Shown here in pieces: positions 1 through 8,746 of a stretch of DNA of 64,000 bases (the first letter of the stretch is position 1; every line of letters starts with the position of its first letter). The notes below the pieces were generated by a model, which was not told the DNA's origin, made no database searches, and was given only the letters and a program-made list of their open reading frames with translations. Position numbers and translations under genes: made by a program. This DNA comes from Acidobacteriota bacterium (GTDB taxonomy: Bacteria; Acidobacteriota; Blastocatellia; Pyrinomonadales; Pyrinomonadaceae), in the NCBI GenBank assembly GCA_029781855.1, contig JAKOVX010000130.1, forward strand, positions 47,197 to 111,196, written 5' to 3'.

Positions 1-345
1 TATTTTTATGGTTTTGCTGCGAATATTTTGAGGGAGTACAAACGTTCCGCGGTCAGGGAAACGGTCCTTGAGGATACGAATTACACGGACGCCGGTCATC
101 CGGGAGCGAATAGCGACAGAGAGTCCGGGCTGACCTGTCTCGACAAATGCCTGGAAAGGCTCAGAGATGACGATAAGAAGTTGATCGCTGAATATTACGC
201 TTACGAACGGCAGGAAAAATTGGCTCACCGTCAGGAATTGGCGGAGCGAATGGGATGCGGACCGGGAGCCCTCTATACGCGGGTATTTCGCATCAAAAAA
301 ACGTTGAGGAAGTGCGTTGAAAAATGCGTTGCCGCGAAACTGTGA
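1..345 (+). CDS. Sigma-70 family (ECF-like) RNA polymerase sigma factor, 5' end outside window
   Basis: The reading frame is open from base 1, and the codons before the first possible start translate to YFYGFAANILREYKRS, which resembles the end of sigma region 2 (the 'LygvArNvlreyrR' stretch). The gene therefore begins upstream of the window and a TTG start at 28 would be an artefact. The C-terminal part (LDKCLERLRDDDKKLI, then an ELAERMGCGPGALYTRVFR helix-turn-helix) looks like sigma region 4, which binds the -35 element. The next gene, 48 bp downstream on the same strand, encodes a membrane anti-sigma-like protein, so the two probably form a regulatory pair. The exact ECF group cannot be assigned from the fragment. 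Confidence 0.75.
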   Translation, partial: YFYGFAANILREYKRSAVRETVLEDTNYTDAGHPGANSDRESGLTCLDKCLERLRDDDKKLIAEYYAYERQEKLAHRQELAERMGCGPGALYTRVFRIKKTLRKCVEKCVAAKL

Positions 346-393
346 GATTTCGCGATAGAATTCAATCACATTAGAACAGATGCCGGTTTTTTG

Positions 394-1215
394 ATGGAAG
401 GTGAAAAGGAGAAACTGAAGCGATACCTATTGGGAGTTCTCTCGGACCAGGAGAATGAAGCGATAGATCTTCGCGTTATTTCCGACGAGAAATTCGAGGA
501 AGAACTTTCGCTCGCCGAAAACGACCTCATAGAGGACTTTTTGGAGGGGACTCTTTCCCCGGACGAGAAAAAGCTATTTTATTTGAATTTTCTGACTTCG
601 CCGTTGCGAAGAGCACGATTACGCGAGATCGGGGTCTTGAAGGAATTCTCGAAAAAGGAATTCCGGGATCTGAGGCAAGGCGAACCGCCGGAAAGCGCCA
701 TCAAACGGTACGGTGGTTTGTTTGGTTTTGGCCTCAGGCCACTGGTAGCGTTAGGCGGCGTTTTGGTTTTGCTGGTGTCGTTCCTGCTGGTTTGGAACAA
801 TTATTACCGGCAGACGGTATCTCCGCTCGAGACGAAGTTTGCTGAACTGAACAAGCAGGACCTCAGCGACCTCAAGACAACCTCAGTTTATTACGCGGTC
901 AATTTAAGTTCGGGGACGTTTCGAGATTCCGCGGCTACGGCGAAATATCGAGCCGATGATCTGACCGCCATAGTGCTTTTCAGGCTGGCGATGCCGGGCG
1001 ATACTCCGATCAACTCCGCATTCAAAACAAAGATCATTCGCAATGGAGAGGCGGTTCTCATGCTCGATGGTGTTCGCTCGTATCGTAATCCGGCCGGCAC
1101 GGAGATCCGGCTCCTGGTACCGGGACCGGTGCTAAAGCAAGGTCAATACCAGATCAGCGTCGAATCGGACGACCGCCCCGGTATCATCGGAACTTACGTC
1201 TTCACAATTGACTGA
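394..1215 (+). CDS. Membrane anti-sigma factor-like protein
   Basis: A 273-residue protein if the ATG at 394 is used; an adjacent TTG at 391 is less likely. The acidic N-terminal helical part (KRYLLGVLSDQENEAID, then an EDFLEGTLSPDEKKLF segment) matches the cytoplasmic domain common in acidobacterial anti-sigma proteins encoded beside ECF sigma genes. No zinc-binding HxxxCxxC motif is seen. One transmembrane helix near residues 115-138 (ALGGVLVLLVSFLLVW) is followed by an extracytoplasmic beta-rich domain of about 130 residues. Expected role: to hold the upstream sigma factor at the membrane until an envelope signal releases it. Sigma partnership is inferred from adjacency and topology. Confidence 0.65.
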   Translation: MEGEKEKLKRYLLGVLSDQENEAIDLRVISDEKFEEELSLAENDLIEDFLEGTLSPDEKKLFYLNFLTSPLRRARLREIGVLKEFSKKEFRDLRQGEPPESAIKRYGGLFGFGLRPLVALGGVLVLLVSFLLVWNNYYRQTVSPLETKFAELNKQDLSDLKTTSVYYAVNLSSGTFRDSAATAKYRADDLTAIVLFRLAMPGDTPINSAFKTKIIRNGEAVLMLDGVRSYRNPAGTEIRLLVPGPVLKQGQYQISVESDDRPGIIGTYVFTID

Positions 1216-1229
1216 TCCCGTCACGTGAA

Positions 1230-4200
1230 CTAACCGGCGGCCGGGTTTTGTGATTTCCTCATTCTCACCGTCCGAAAAAGAAATATCCCGCAAAGCGACA
1301 ACAATACGACCCCAAAATCGAAGATCGTCCACCTTCGTCTAGTGGAGAAGTGGGGAATGGATCTGAAGTCACCTTCCGTGGTGAATGACGCCCAGAAAAA
1401 GGGAGATGAGAATCGCTGATCGTTACGTAATCGGATCTTCGCCCGGCGCAGGGCTTCGGATGGTGTGAGGCCATCTTCCTTCATTCCGCGGTAAAGATCG
1501 GTCATAAGCTGCTTGGTTGCCGTATCCTCGATCTTCCACAGGGTCGAGACCACTGTCCGGGCCCCCGCTTGGAGGAACGCGTTGTTGAGGCTCATTACGC
1601 CCTCGCCTTTGATCTCTTTGCCGAGCCCGGTATCGCATGCGCTGAGAACGACGAGATCCGCATTCAAATTCATCCCGTAGACGTCCTGCAGCCGGAGGAA
1701 TCCGCCGCTTTGCGGATCGCCGGCCTGGTCGAAAAGCGAAAGCACTATACCGGAAAGCTCCGGACGCTCCTCGTCGAGTACTCCGTGAGTTGCGAAATGA
1801 ACGACCTTGTAGTCCGCAAGGCCCGAATTGAGAACGTTGTCCCGATTCGCGGCAAACCCGGTACGTGAGGTCGTCGCGTAGGCTCCGACGACGTTTTCGA
1901 TAGAATTTGCTTCATCAAGGGAAGCAGGAAGACGGGGCAGTGAATCAAGCGATCGGAAATCGCGGAATGCACCCACCGATGATGAGAAGTTGCTTTGGTC
2001 GGGGCCGCGGTCTGGTCGCAAGCGGACATCAGATCTTGAGAAAACCGGATCAGAAACCAAAAAGAGGTCCTTCCCCGGCGATCTTACGGAGGTTGCGGTT
2101 TTCTCGATGAGCATCAAAGCCGCTGCCGACGGTTCGTAAATAACTTCGTTGGTCAGCAGGATCGGATCATCGGACCGGGAGTCCGGCAGCGGCAGTGCCT
2201 CCAGCGGGAAATAATGCATCTTTCCATCTGCCACAATGATCAGTCTTTTTCCGCCCAGTTCATCCGCTGCCTGGCCGAGCAGATCATTGCTAAGGGCATG
2301 GGCTTCACGTAAATATTCGGCATTCGCGGCGGCGGCGCGTTCTTGAAAGACGTCAATGCTCTCGTTCGAAAGTTGGGAGTTTTGGCTCAGAAGGCTTCGG
2401 AGTCTTTCGATCCTGGACTCGATCTGATGCCGGGGCGGAAGAACATAGCTGCTGGAACCGGTCTTTCCGACCACCCATAGAAAGCTCTTGTCGGCCCCAA
2501 AAGAGAACTCCATCAACAGGGAATTCTCATCCAGAAATTTCGCCTGAAGCTCGGAAACATCGAACGGCGGAGGGTTCTTGATAGCCGAATAGATCGGGCT
2601 TTTTCTTTTAAGTTCGGCCTTGATCTCCTCAAGTTGATTTCTAAGCTGACCTATCTCAGCGTCCAGCTTTTCGGTTTCGGAGCGGTCCGCATCCCGGCTT
2701 AGAAGTTCGGTCAGCCTGTCCGACTTTGCGTTCAGTTCCGTTCTTATCTCATTCTCTTTCAGTGCGGTCTGCGGATCGGCGTCTGCGGTAAAGTGAGCCT
2801 GGGACAATGCTAAATTTTCGAGCATCGACCTCGCACGCGATCGCTCCGCTGCCTGAAGTGCCAGGGCGGTGTAGCCGCGTTCGGGATAACGGGAAGCCAG
2901 CGACATTAAGACCTTGATGTACAGTTCATACCGTTCTGAGACGGTAGAAATATAGGAGGTTCTCAGGTTGGAATTGATGAGACTTCCGGACATCGATTCC
3001 GTCGCATCGATGGATGATCGAGCCAGTTCAAGGGAGCTTTCGGTCTTACCCTCCCGGAAGTCTAAGGATGCAAGATCGTGGAGCGTATTGGCGGTCAAAA
3101 CACTGCTTTTGATCCTGGTGCTCAAAGCCATTGACGTTTCGTAGTATTTTCGGGCGAGCTTTAGGTCGCCCTGACGTGCATACAGAGTACCGAGCTTATC
3201 GCAGATCACCGAGACCTCGACATGCAGCTTTGAGGCACGGAGGATCGGGAGGCATCGACGATAATAGGTCTTGGCCATCGTGTCCTTGCCGATATTGAAG
3301 TAATGATGGCCTACCTGTTCGAGAGCGATCGCGAACCAGAATTTGTCGCCCAATTTTCGGGACAGCCGTTCGATCTTATTGAGGTAGTCTGAAGCCGCGT
3401 CCTCTTCGCCGATCAAATTGCTTAGTTTGATAAGACTTGGAAGCGTCGAGACGACGCCGAGCAAATAGTCCTCTTTCTCGAAGATCTTCAGTGCGTCCCG
3501 CCGGTTCTCTAACGATAATTTCCACTCGCCAAGATCTTCGTATATGAACCCCAGGCCATTGAGGAGACGGGCAAGATCCATCTGATCGAGCCCATCAGGG
3601 AAACGCTCTTTTGCGGCAAGATAGGACGAAAGAGCTTCCTGTTTTCGTCCGAGGACGCTAAGTAAATGGCCTTTGCTGATATGAGCAATAGCGGTCCCGC
3701 GTGTGTCGCCCAATTCACCGTATATTTTCGCCGCTTCTTCGCTATTTGCGAGTCCGGCCAACGGATCGTCAGTGACCATCCGGATATAACTTAATCCGAT
3801 CAAAGTTTCCGCAAGCTGCGTTTTGTCGCCGATCTTTCGCCAAATGTCGATCGATCGCTGATACGACGCCAGAGCTTTTTGGAATTCCTGCCTTGCGTCC
3901 TGAAGTTCCGCCAAACTTCGCAAAACAGATGCCGTTGCCGCCGAATCCGAAGTCGCCACGAGATCCCATGCATGATCCAGCATCCGTGAGCTCTCTGTTG
4001 CCTCGCCCTGACCAAGCCGGATGGAGGCGAGCAGGCTCAGGGCCATGGCTTCTTCCTCGGACGAGACTCCTTTCGACAATTCAATTGCCTTTTTCAGTGA
4101 ACCCATCGCCGCGTCAGTCAAACCGGCCATCAACTGTAGCCGGGCCGCCTTACGAAGACATTCAGAGGCCCGGATCCTATCCCCCACGCTCTGGTATCTG

Positions 4201-4397
4201 AGAGATGCTTTCGTCAACAGATCTATTGAAAACCGGGTGGAAGCTGCGTTCCAGTCAGAGCCTGCATGAACCGCCTTTGATTCCAATTGTTCGGCTTCGG
4301 GGTCGGTCGCACTTTCCAGTTTGGGAGCAGATATATGCGCAAAAACGATGAGGGCCAGGATCGGGAAGATCTTTAGCGTCGTTCTGCAAAACGTCAT
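1230..4397 (-). CDS. Secreted/membrane TPR-CHAT protein (caspase-like)
   Basis: A protein of about 1055 residues. The N-terminus has a hydrophobic signal sequence (KIFPILALIVFAHISA). Roughly residues 60-520 are consecutive TPR-type repeats (for example LAETLIGLSYIRMV), followed by a charged coiled-coil segment near 560-620. The last 400 residues form a CHAT domain: the presumed catalytic His is in HFATHG (about residue 870) and Cys in LSACDTG (about 920). A C-terminal membrane helix (FGVVLLSLCGIFLF) and basic tail follow. CHAT domains are clan CD (caspase-fold) proteases; TPRs usually mediate sensing or partner binding. The topology places the protease domain outside the cytoplasm. The start lies inside a GTGA overlap with the upstream protease gene: GTG at 4403 or ATG at 4397, the ATG having AGAG five bases upstream. 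Substrate unknown. Confidence 0.8.
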   Translation of the reverse strand: MTFCRTTLKIFPILALIVFAHISAPKLESATDPEAEQLESKAVHAGSDWNAASTRFSIDLLTKASLRYQSVGDRIRASECLRKAARLQLMAGLTDAAMGSLKKAIELSKGVSSEEEAMALSLLASIRLGQGEATESSRMLDHAWDLVATSDSAATASVLRSLAELQDARQEFQKALASYQRSIDIWRKIGDKTQLAETLIGLSYIRMVTDDPLAGLANSEEAAKIYGELGDTRGTAIAHISKGHLLSVLGRKQEALSSYLAAKERFPDGLDQMDLARLLNGLGFIYEDLGEWKLSLENRRDALKIFEKEDYLLGVVSTLPSLIKLSNLIGEEDAASDYLNKIERLSRKLGDKFWFAIALEQVGHHYFNIGKDTMAKTYYRRCLPILRASKLHVEVSVICDKLGTLYARQGDLKLARKYYETSMALSTRIKSSVLTANTLHDLASLDFREGKTESSLELARSSIDATESMSGSLINSNLRTSYISTVSERYELYIKVLMSLASRYPERGYTALALQAAERSRARSMLENLALSQAHFTADADPQTALKENEIRTELNAKSDRLTELLSRDADRSETEKLDAEIGQLRNQLEEIKAELKRKSPIYSAIKNPPPFDVSELQAKFLDENSLLMEFSFGADKSFLWVVGKTGSSSYVLPPRHQIESRIERLRSLLSQNSQLSNESIDVFQERAAAANAEYLREAHALSNDLLGQAADELGGKRLIIVADGKMHYFPLEALPLPDSRSDDPILLTNEVIYEPSAAALMLIEKTATSVRSPGKDLFLVSDPVFSRSDVRLRPDRGPDQSNFSSSVGAFRDFRSLDSLPRLPASLDEANSIENVVGAYATTSRTGFAANRDNVLNSGLADYKVVHFATHGVLDEERPELSGIVLSLFDQAGDPQSGGFLRLQDVYGMNLNADLVVLSACDTGLGKEIKGEGVMSLNNAFLQAGARTVVSTLWKIEDTATKQLMTDLYRGMKEDGLTPSEALRRAKIRLRNDQRFSSPFFWASFTTEGDFRSIPHFSTRRRWTIFDFGVVLLSLCGIFLFRTVRMRKSQNPAAG
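1232..1249 (+). terminator. Possible short hairpin terminator between convergent genes
   Basis: AACCGG and CCGGGTT can pair around a CGG loop with one bulged G, followed by TTTT, 16 bp after the anti-sigma stop codon. It overlaps the last codons of the convergent CHAT gene. The stem is short, so this is tentative. Confidence 0.3.
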
Positions 4398-4399
4398 AA

Positions 4400-6142
4400 T
4401 CACTCTAGGTTTATTGGGTCGACGAACTGCTCCCCGAATTGCGCATCAGTTGTCTGTTCATCAGAATAGCCTGAAATATCCCATCGTAGCTCAAAATTCT
4501 TAAAGCGGCCGAAATTCGTCAGATAATTTCCAACTTCACCTCTTGACCACGGTGGATCATCTCTCGATCGATCGTCAACACCCTTGTTCCAGGGTGGGTT
4601 GTTTTTGCTCCAGGGCGGATTGTTCTTGCTCCACGGGGGATTGTTCCTGCTCCAAGGTTGATTGTTATGTTCGATCGCTTCGAGTTGTGAAACCGCTCCG
4701 GTCGCCAAGTTCTTGCGTGCCCTTCGAAGCGTAACGTTGACGAGATAATTTCTGAGAAACGCGTTCCAGTCCTTACCTACCCCTTGAGGATCGTTCATAT
4801 CATGAACTTCGACCCCGCGATTGAACCTCAAGCGGCGGTACTGGTGGTCGGTGAGAAAGTAAGTGACGTATGACCACGGAAAATAAAGTGAAATTCCGTT
4901 CGAGAACTGGAATTCGTCTCCGCTATATCCGCATTTTAGGACAATTCTGTCGATGGAACCGATAACTTTTTCGCACCGGTCCCGGATCTCACAGAAAAGC
5001 TCCTCACCCGGGGTGCCGTTCATGAATCCGCATTCGAAAATGAGACGGCCGCAAAAGTCCTTAAGGTCGACGCATTGCTCCTCCATATAGGTTTGCGAGT
5101 CGTAGTGACTTTGAAGCAGGATCTTTTTGAGATCGTGATTCACGCGTATATATTCATCATCGATGGAATCGTGCACGATCACGCCGTCCTCGACCTTGCC
5201 TTCAAGATCGAACCGATGGTCGAGCAATCTGGCAAGAGCGCCAACATCCGAGGCAAGATCCGAAACGAACTTGAGGTCCCACGCCGCGATATCGACCGAC
5301 CTCCCGCCGAGTGCAAGGTCATGTTGGAGATCGGTAAAAGCCGTAACGAAACTACGCGCCGCATTTCTGACATAGGCCTCGTTGTGTGATCGATCCAATT
5401 CGTGACCGGGCCTTCCCTCCGTATCGGTGGTGGTCGGGAGTGACGAGACGAATTCAGTTAGCATCGGGGCATACCCCCAACCAGAATTCGGTAGGCTTCC
5501 CTCAGAGGCAACGATAGTGTGGGCAATATCTTTCAATTCAAAACCGACTTCGAGCATGCTCATTTCACAACTATCGAATCCGAGGATCGCCAGCCGATCA
5601 GAGTAATGGTTTGCGAAATAGAGTTTGTTGATCTGCTCGATAGACCGCCTGAAGGTACCCAATGTGATGAACCTTCCGGCGGAATCATCACGAAGAAAGC
5701 TCGTGCCGTGAAAGCCAAAACTGTGGCCCGAAAATATCAGCGCATAGTTTCTTGCAGTTCGTCGTTGGGTCTCGATACACCAGTGAACGAAATTCATGAT
5801 CGAATACGCCGATGCCGAATTCTCATCAACTGGTTGGTCTCCTGAGGCCTTCCCGGGATGTTCTCCCGGTCCTTTGCCGTCCTTCTCGTTCGGATGAAAA
5901 TGTTGGCTCGGTGTCACAGGCTGACGAAAAGGGGTTGCGTTCGTTTCGAGGTCCGAATAGTCGATATACATCGTCGGCGCCGTAAGCGATGATCCATCGA
6001 AGAAGGCCAGCAAATTGATCCTGGACTCTGAACCCGCCGCCAATGATCTGCGGAACGCACCCAAACTATCGAGCGAAAACGCCATATTTTCGCTCAGGTT
6101 ATTGTCGCCGGCCATATAGACCATAACTGTCCATTCTTTCAT
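4400..6142 (-). CDS. Clostripain-like (C11 family) cysteine protease with PPW repeats
   Basis: A 580-residue protein. The ATG at 6142 is preferred because GAGGA lies just upstream and the homologue at 56521-58392 begins at the same point (KEWT.M.YMAGDNNL). An upstream in-frame extension to 6313 lacks this support. Catalytic His140 (IFSGHS) and Cys192 (GFDSCEM) of the C11 family are present. No signal peptide is seen, so it is probably cytoplasmic or exported by an unrecognised route. A repetitive linker near the C-terminus has five copies resembling NNPPWSK, then a tail (FKNFELRWDISGYS) shared with the second C11 protein. The stop overlaps the CHAT start, so the two caspase-fold genes are probably translationally coupled. 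Family assignment is strong; the biological target is unknown. Confidence 0.82.
   Translation of the reverse strand: MKEWTVMVYMAGDNNLSENMAFSLDSLGAFRRSLAAGSESRINLLAFFDGSSLTAPTMYIDYSDLETNATPFRQPVTPSQHFHPNEKDGKGPGEHPGKASGDQPVDENSASAYSIMNFVHWCIETQRRTARNYALIFSGHSFGFHGTSFLRDDSAGRFITLGTFRRSIEQINKLYFANHYSDRLAILGFDSCEMSMLEVGFELKDIAHTIVASEGSLPNSGWGYAPMLTEFVSSLPTTTDTEGRPGHELDRSHNEAYVRNAARSFVTAFTDLQHDLALGGRSVDIAAWDLKFVSDLASDVGALARLLDHRFDLEGKVEDGVIVHDSIDDEYIRVNHDLKKILLQSHYDSQTYMEEQCVDLKDFCGRLIFECGFMNGTPGEELFCEIRDRCEKVIGSIDRIVLKCGYSGDEFQFSNGISLYFPWSYVTYFLTDHQYRRLRFNRGVEVHDMNDPQGVGKDWNAFLRNYLVNVTLRRARKNLATGAVSQLEAIEHNNQPWSRNNPPWSKNNPPWSKNNPPWNKGVDDRSRDDPPWSRGEVGNYLTNFGRFKNFELRWDISGYSDEQTTDAQFGEQFVDPINLE
4543..4667 (-). 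repeat. Tandem heptad-coding repeat inside the C11 protease gene
   Basis: About five 21-bp units encode NNQPWSR, NNPPWSK, NNPPWSK, NNPPWNK and, after a short interruption, DDPPWSR. The repeats lie between the protease core and the conserved C-terminal tail. Copy number is likely variable because the DNA units are close to identical. Confidence 0.75.
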
Positions 6143-6472
6143 TGCGTTATCCTCGTCGGATCGAAACCGGACCGTAATTGTATCGGTTGAGGGCAGCGGC
6201 ACGTCAGAACGGCCCCCATGATTTAATGCATATTCGGTGAAAATCTTACCGGAACGAAAGCGACTCTCCTCGGTTTCTTCGATATGCCAAAGAATTCCAT
6301 GGGCTGGCGGCACATTCTTGAACCGTTCGGCGAATCAGCGCACCGGAACTGAGCGGAGGCGCACCAACACTGGCTCCATTCCTGATCGAACCGACCGCTT
6401 TTCAGCTTGGCACTGGATTTGCGATGACCATTGCGCGGTAAGCAGGGGGCCCGGCGGACGTCCCACAACAAT
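6143..6472. other. Divergent intergenic region between C11/CHAT and T4SS operons
   Basis: A 330-bp gap between two divergent operons, so it should hold both promoters. No clear sigma-70 boxes, operator or RNA element was recognised. Possible N-terminal extensions on both sides read into it but lack ribosome-binding-site or homology support. Confidence 0.4.
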
Positions 6473-7342
6473 ATGAATCAACAATTGGCGAAAAGCGATG
6501 CGGAAATAGAGGTACCTGAGCAGATCGGGGACCCGGTTGCGGGTGCAGATACGGAGAATATGGACGTTTCTTCGAGGCCGGTCTATCTGACGAGAGACCC
6601 GGAGGACGTCCTGACGATCTCATCAATGTTCCGGGCGGTCTGGGTGCTTCTGGCCATTTTAACCATAAGCGTTGGCATCAACCTCTTTCTCACGCTTCGA
6701 AAAGCCGACCGGATCATCGTGGACAGGACTTCGGGCCGCGTGACCGAGATCAATAACCGCGATTATGGCTCCACCGAGACGGTGAGCATGACCCCGGACA
6801 GCCCCGGCGACACCGACAAGAAATATATTGTCAGGGAGTTCCTGACGGCCCTTTACGAGGTTAAACAAACGACCCGGGAGTCACAGGTTAACAAGCTGCT
6901 GCGGATGCTCGACCCGGACCTATCGCTTTCCATCGCAGGAAGACTGAAGCAGGACGGCCTGTTGGCGACCGAGAAGGCAGAGAGCGTCAATTCTTCGTGG
7001 GAGCTTCAGGACCTTGCGATCGACGAGCGCGACCCGTATATCCTGAGGGCGATCGGTATCCGCCGCATCAGGCGCAAGTCGGGCGGGCAGGATGTCGAGG
7101 AAACGATGCAGCTCAAATGCAAATTTCTCCTCAAGGACAGCCCCTCGTCCCCAGTCAGAAACGACAACAACCTGAGAACGGGATTCGTCATAGTCAGGTT
7201 CCGGGTGGAACCGGTCAACGGCAAAAGTGTTTCTCCGATCGCGCTGATCGCCGACGGTGACGAAACTGCTGTCGGGACTGATCCGGCCGCAGAACCAAGG
7301 AAAGAAGGTCCCGATATGGGACAGCACCCGCCTGAACGATAA
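6473..7342 (+). CDS. VirB8/TraE-like inner-membrane T4SS protein
   Basis: About 289 residues using the ATG at 6473; a TTG start at 6431 would add 14 residues of unlikely basic sequence. An N-terminal cytoplasmic tail of about 50 residues is followed by one transmembrane helix (WVLLAILTISVGINLFLTL) and a periplasmic domain, including the segment KKYIVREFLTALYEVKQT. This bitopic layout and size match VirB8/TraE assembly factors, which nucleate the inner-membrane part of type IV secretion channels. Placement directly before VirB9- and VirB10-like genes supports the call. Sequence similarity to model VirB8 proteins appears low, so the assignment rests mainly on topology and synteny. Confidence 0.6.
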   Translation: MNQQLAKSDAEIEVPEQIGDPVAGADTENMDVSSRPVYLTRDPEDVLTISSMFRAVWVLLAILTISVGINLFLTLRKADRIIVDRTSGRVTEINNRDYGSTETVSMTPDSPGDTDKKYIVREFLTALYEVKQTTRESQVNKLLRMLDPDLSLSIAGRLKQDGLLATEKAESVNSSWELQDLAIDERDPYILRAIGIRRIRRKSGGQDVEETMQLKCKFLLKDSPSSPVRNDNNLRTGFVIVRFRVEPVNGKSVSPIALIADGDETAVGTDPAAEPRKEGPDMGQHPPER

Positions 7343-7420
7343 CAAATCTGAATATCTCGCTTCGGGGGTCCCCGGGCCTGAAGAGTTAGCAATCCAAGAC
7401 AAGTTACACGAGGTAATATT

Positions 7421-8740
7421 ATGTTCAAACTCAAATCAATAGAGGATACGCTCTCGATGCCGTGTCGATCATTGATCTTCGCCGCAGCGACGGTCCTGAT
7501 CCTGATATTCGGCGGGGCGGGCTACGGCCTCGCTCAAAACAGGCGGACGGCCGCCAAAGTAAGGCCCCGGGCGGTTCCGGTCGCCCGGCACCACGCACAG
7601 CGAAGAACCGCCATACCCGCGGAGGGAACCGTCGCAGCGAAACCTGCGCCTGTAACGGTCGTCAACTTGCCGGAACCCGATATCCTATCGGGCGAGGCGA
7701 GCGTTACGGTGGATCCGAAACAACCGACGATCATCCGCCTCGGGCTTGCCCAAAACGCGGTATCGATCGTCGAGTTCCCGGCGGCTGACGGAATTTATTA
7801 CATCCACGAGGGGAATCCCAAGCTCGCTTCGGTCTTTCAATCGCCGACCAAGGAAACAGACCGGTCGATCACGATCTATCCGGGGGAGTCGTTTGTCGCG
7901 GGCCGGGAAGGAAAAAGCGGCGCGGCATCGGCCTCTATCACGCTTCAGATGCGCTCGGGCCTCGTACTTACTCTTGAACTCGTGCCGGTCGCCGACATCC
8001 GCAGTAATGCTCATCGCTGTGTTATCAAGTATGACCGCGATGAGGTCGTTGCGGCCCGGCGAAGCGCCGGCCTCGCCTATGATCTGGGTGAAGAAGTGGT
8101 CCCCGGATCGGCCCGGATTACCCGTGCTTCTTCAAAACTTATCGGAGAGCGTCCGGACGCCATCGAAGATGATCCCGGAACAACATCCGGACCGGTACCC
8201 GGGCCGGTTCCCCGGGCCGCATCGGTCGAGATCCTCAAGGCGGGGAGACGAGGCTCCGACAAGCCGAATGGCGGCCCGCGGCCCATCGCCGACATATCGA
8301 AACTTGCTAACCGCAAACTCGCTGACTGCATCCGGGACCCGAAGAAGAAGATGGGTCCGTGGTCGGGGTCATCGGCCGGACTTTCACTTGCGGTTTCGCG
8401 AGTCGACGAGATCGGCGGGGACCGGCGGCTGGTCGTAGTCGGCGTCAGGAACGATACGGCCGGGAAACTGACGCTTGTTCCGGACTCTCCGGAATTTCAG
8501 ATCCAGACCGCGGACACGAAAGGGAATGTCCTGCAAACCGAGCGCATCGGGAATTTGTATATCGAGAGCACGACGATCGACGGATCCTTGTCCGCAGGAT
8601 CGATCGTCTACTACGCGATCGTTTACAGTGCACCGATCATGGGTATCAATCAGCACGTTCGGGTCATGGTCGCCCATCGCGAGGCGGCAGACGTTCCGGT
8701 CGCCATTTCGCTGCCAGGCGCAGATCCCGGCAAGGAGTAA
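7421..8740 (+). CDS. virB9: VirB9/TrbG-like secretion channel protein
   Basis: A 439-residue protein with an exported N-terminus (hydrophobic segment at about 18-38 ending YGLAQN), a basic proline-rich linker (40-80) and a beta-rich domain from about 85 to 215 in which ITLQMRSGLVLTLELVPV is followed by CVIKYDRDEVVAARR, resembling the VirB9/TrbG N-terminal domain. A second beta-sandwich region spans about 305-430. A good ribosome-binding site (GAGGT, 7 bp before ATG) fixes the start. VirB9 proteins form the outer-membrane core complex with VirB7 and VirB10; no VirB7 lipoprotein was recognised. The stop is 6 bp before the VirB10-like start and carries its Shine-Dalgarno sequence. Confidence 0.68.
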   Translation: MFKLKSIEDTLSMPCRSLIFAAATVLILIFGGAGYGLAQNRRTAAKVRPRAVPVARHHAQRRTAIPAEGTVAAKPAPVTVVNLPEPDILSGEASVTVDPKQPTIIRLGLAQNAVSIVEFPAADGIYYIHEGNPKLASVFQSPTKETDRSITIYPGESFVAGREGKSGAASASITLQMRSGLVLTLELVPVADIRSNAHRCVIKYDRDEVVAARRSAGLAYDLGEEVVPGSARITRASSKLIGERPDAIEDDPGTTSGPVPGPVPRAASVEILKAGRRGSDKPNGGPRPIADISKLANRKLADCIRDPKKKMGPWSGSSAGLSLAVSRVDEIGGDRRLVVVGVRNDTAGKLTLVPDSPEFQIQTADTKGNVLQTERIGNLYIESTTIDGSLSAGSIVYYAIVYSAPIMGINQHVRVMVAHREAADVPVAISLPGADPGKE

Positions 8741-8746
8741 ATCGAC

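Noticed and set aside
6143..6313. 57-residue N-terminal extension of the first C11 protease
   Set aside because: The paralogue begins at the same conserved KEWT motif, and the ATG at 6142 has a good GAGGA ribosome-binding site.
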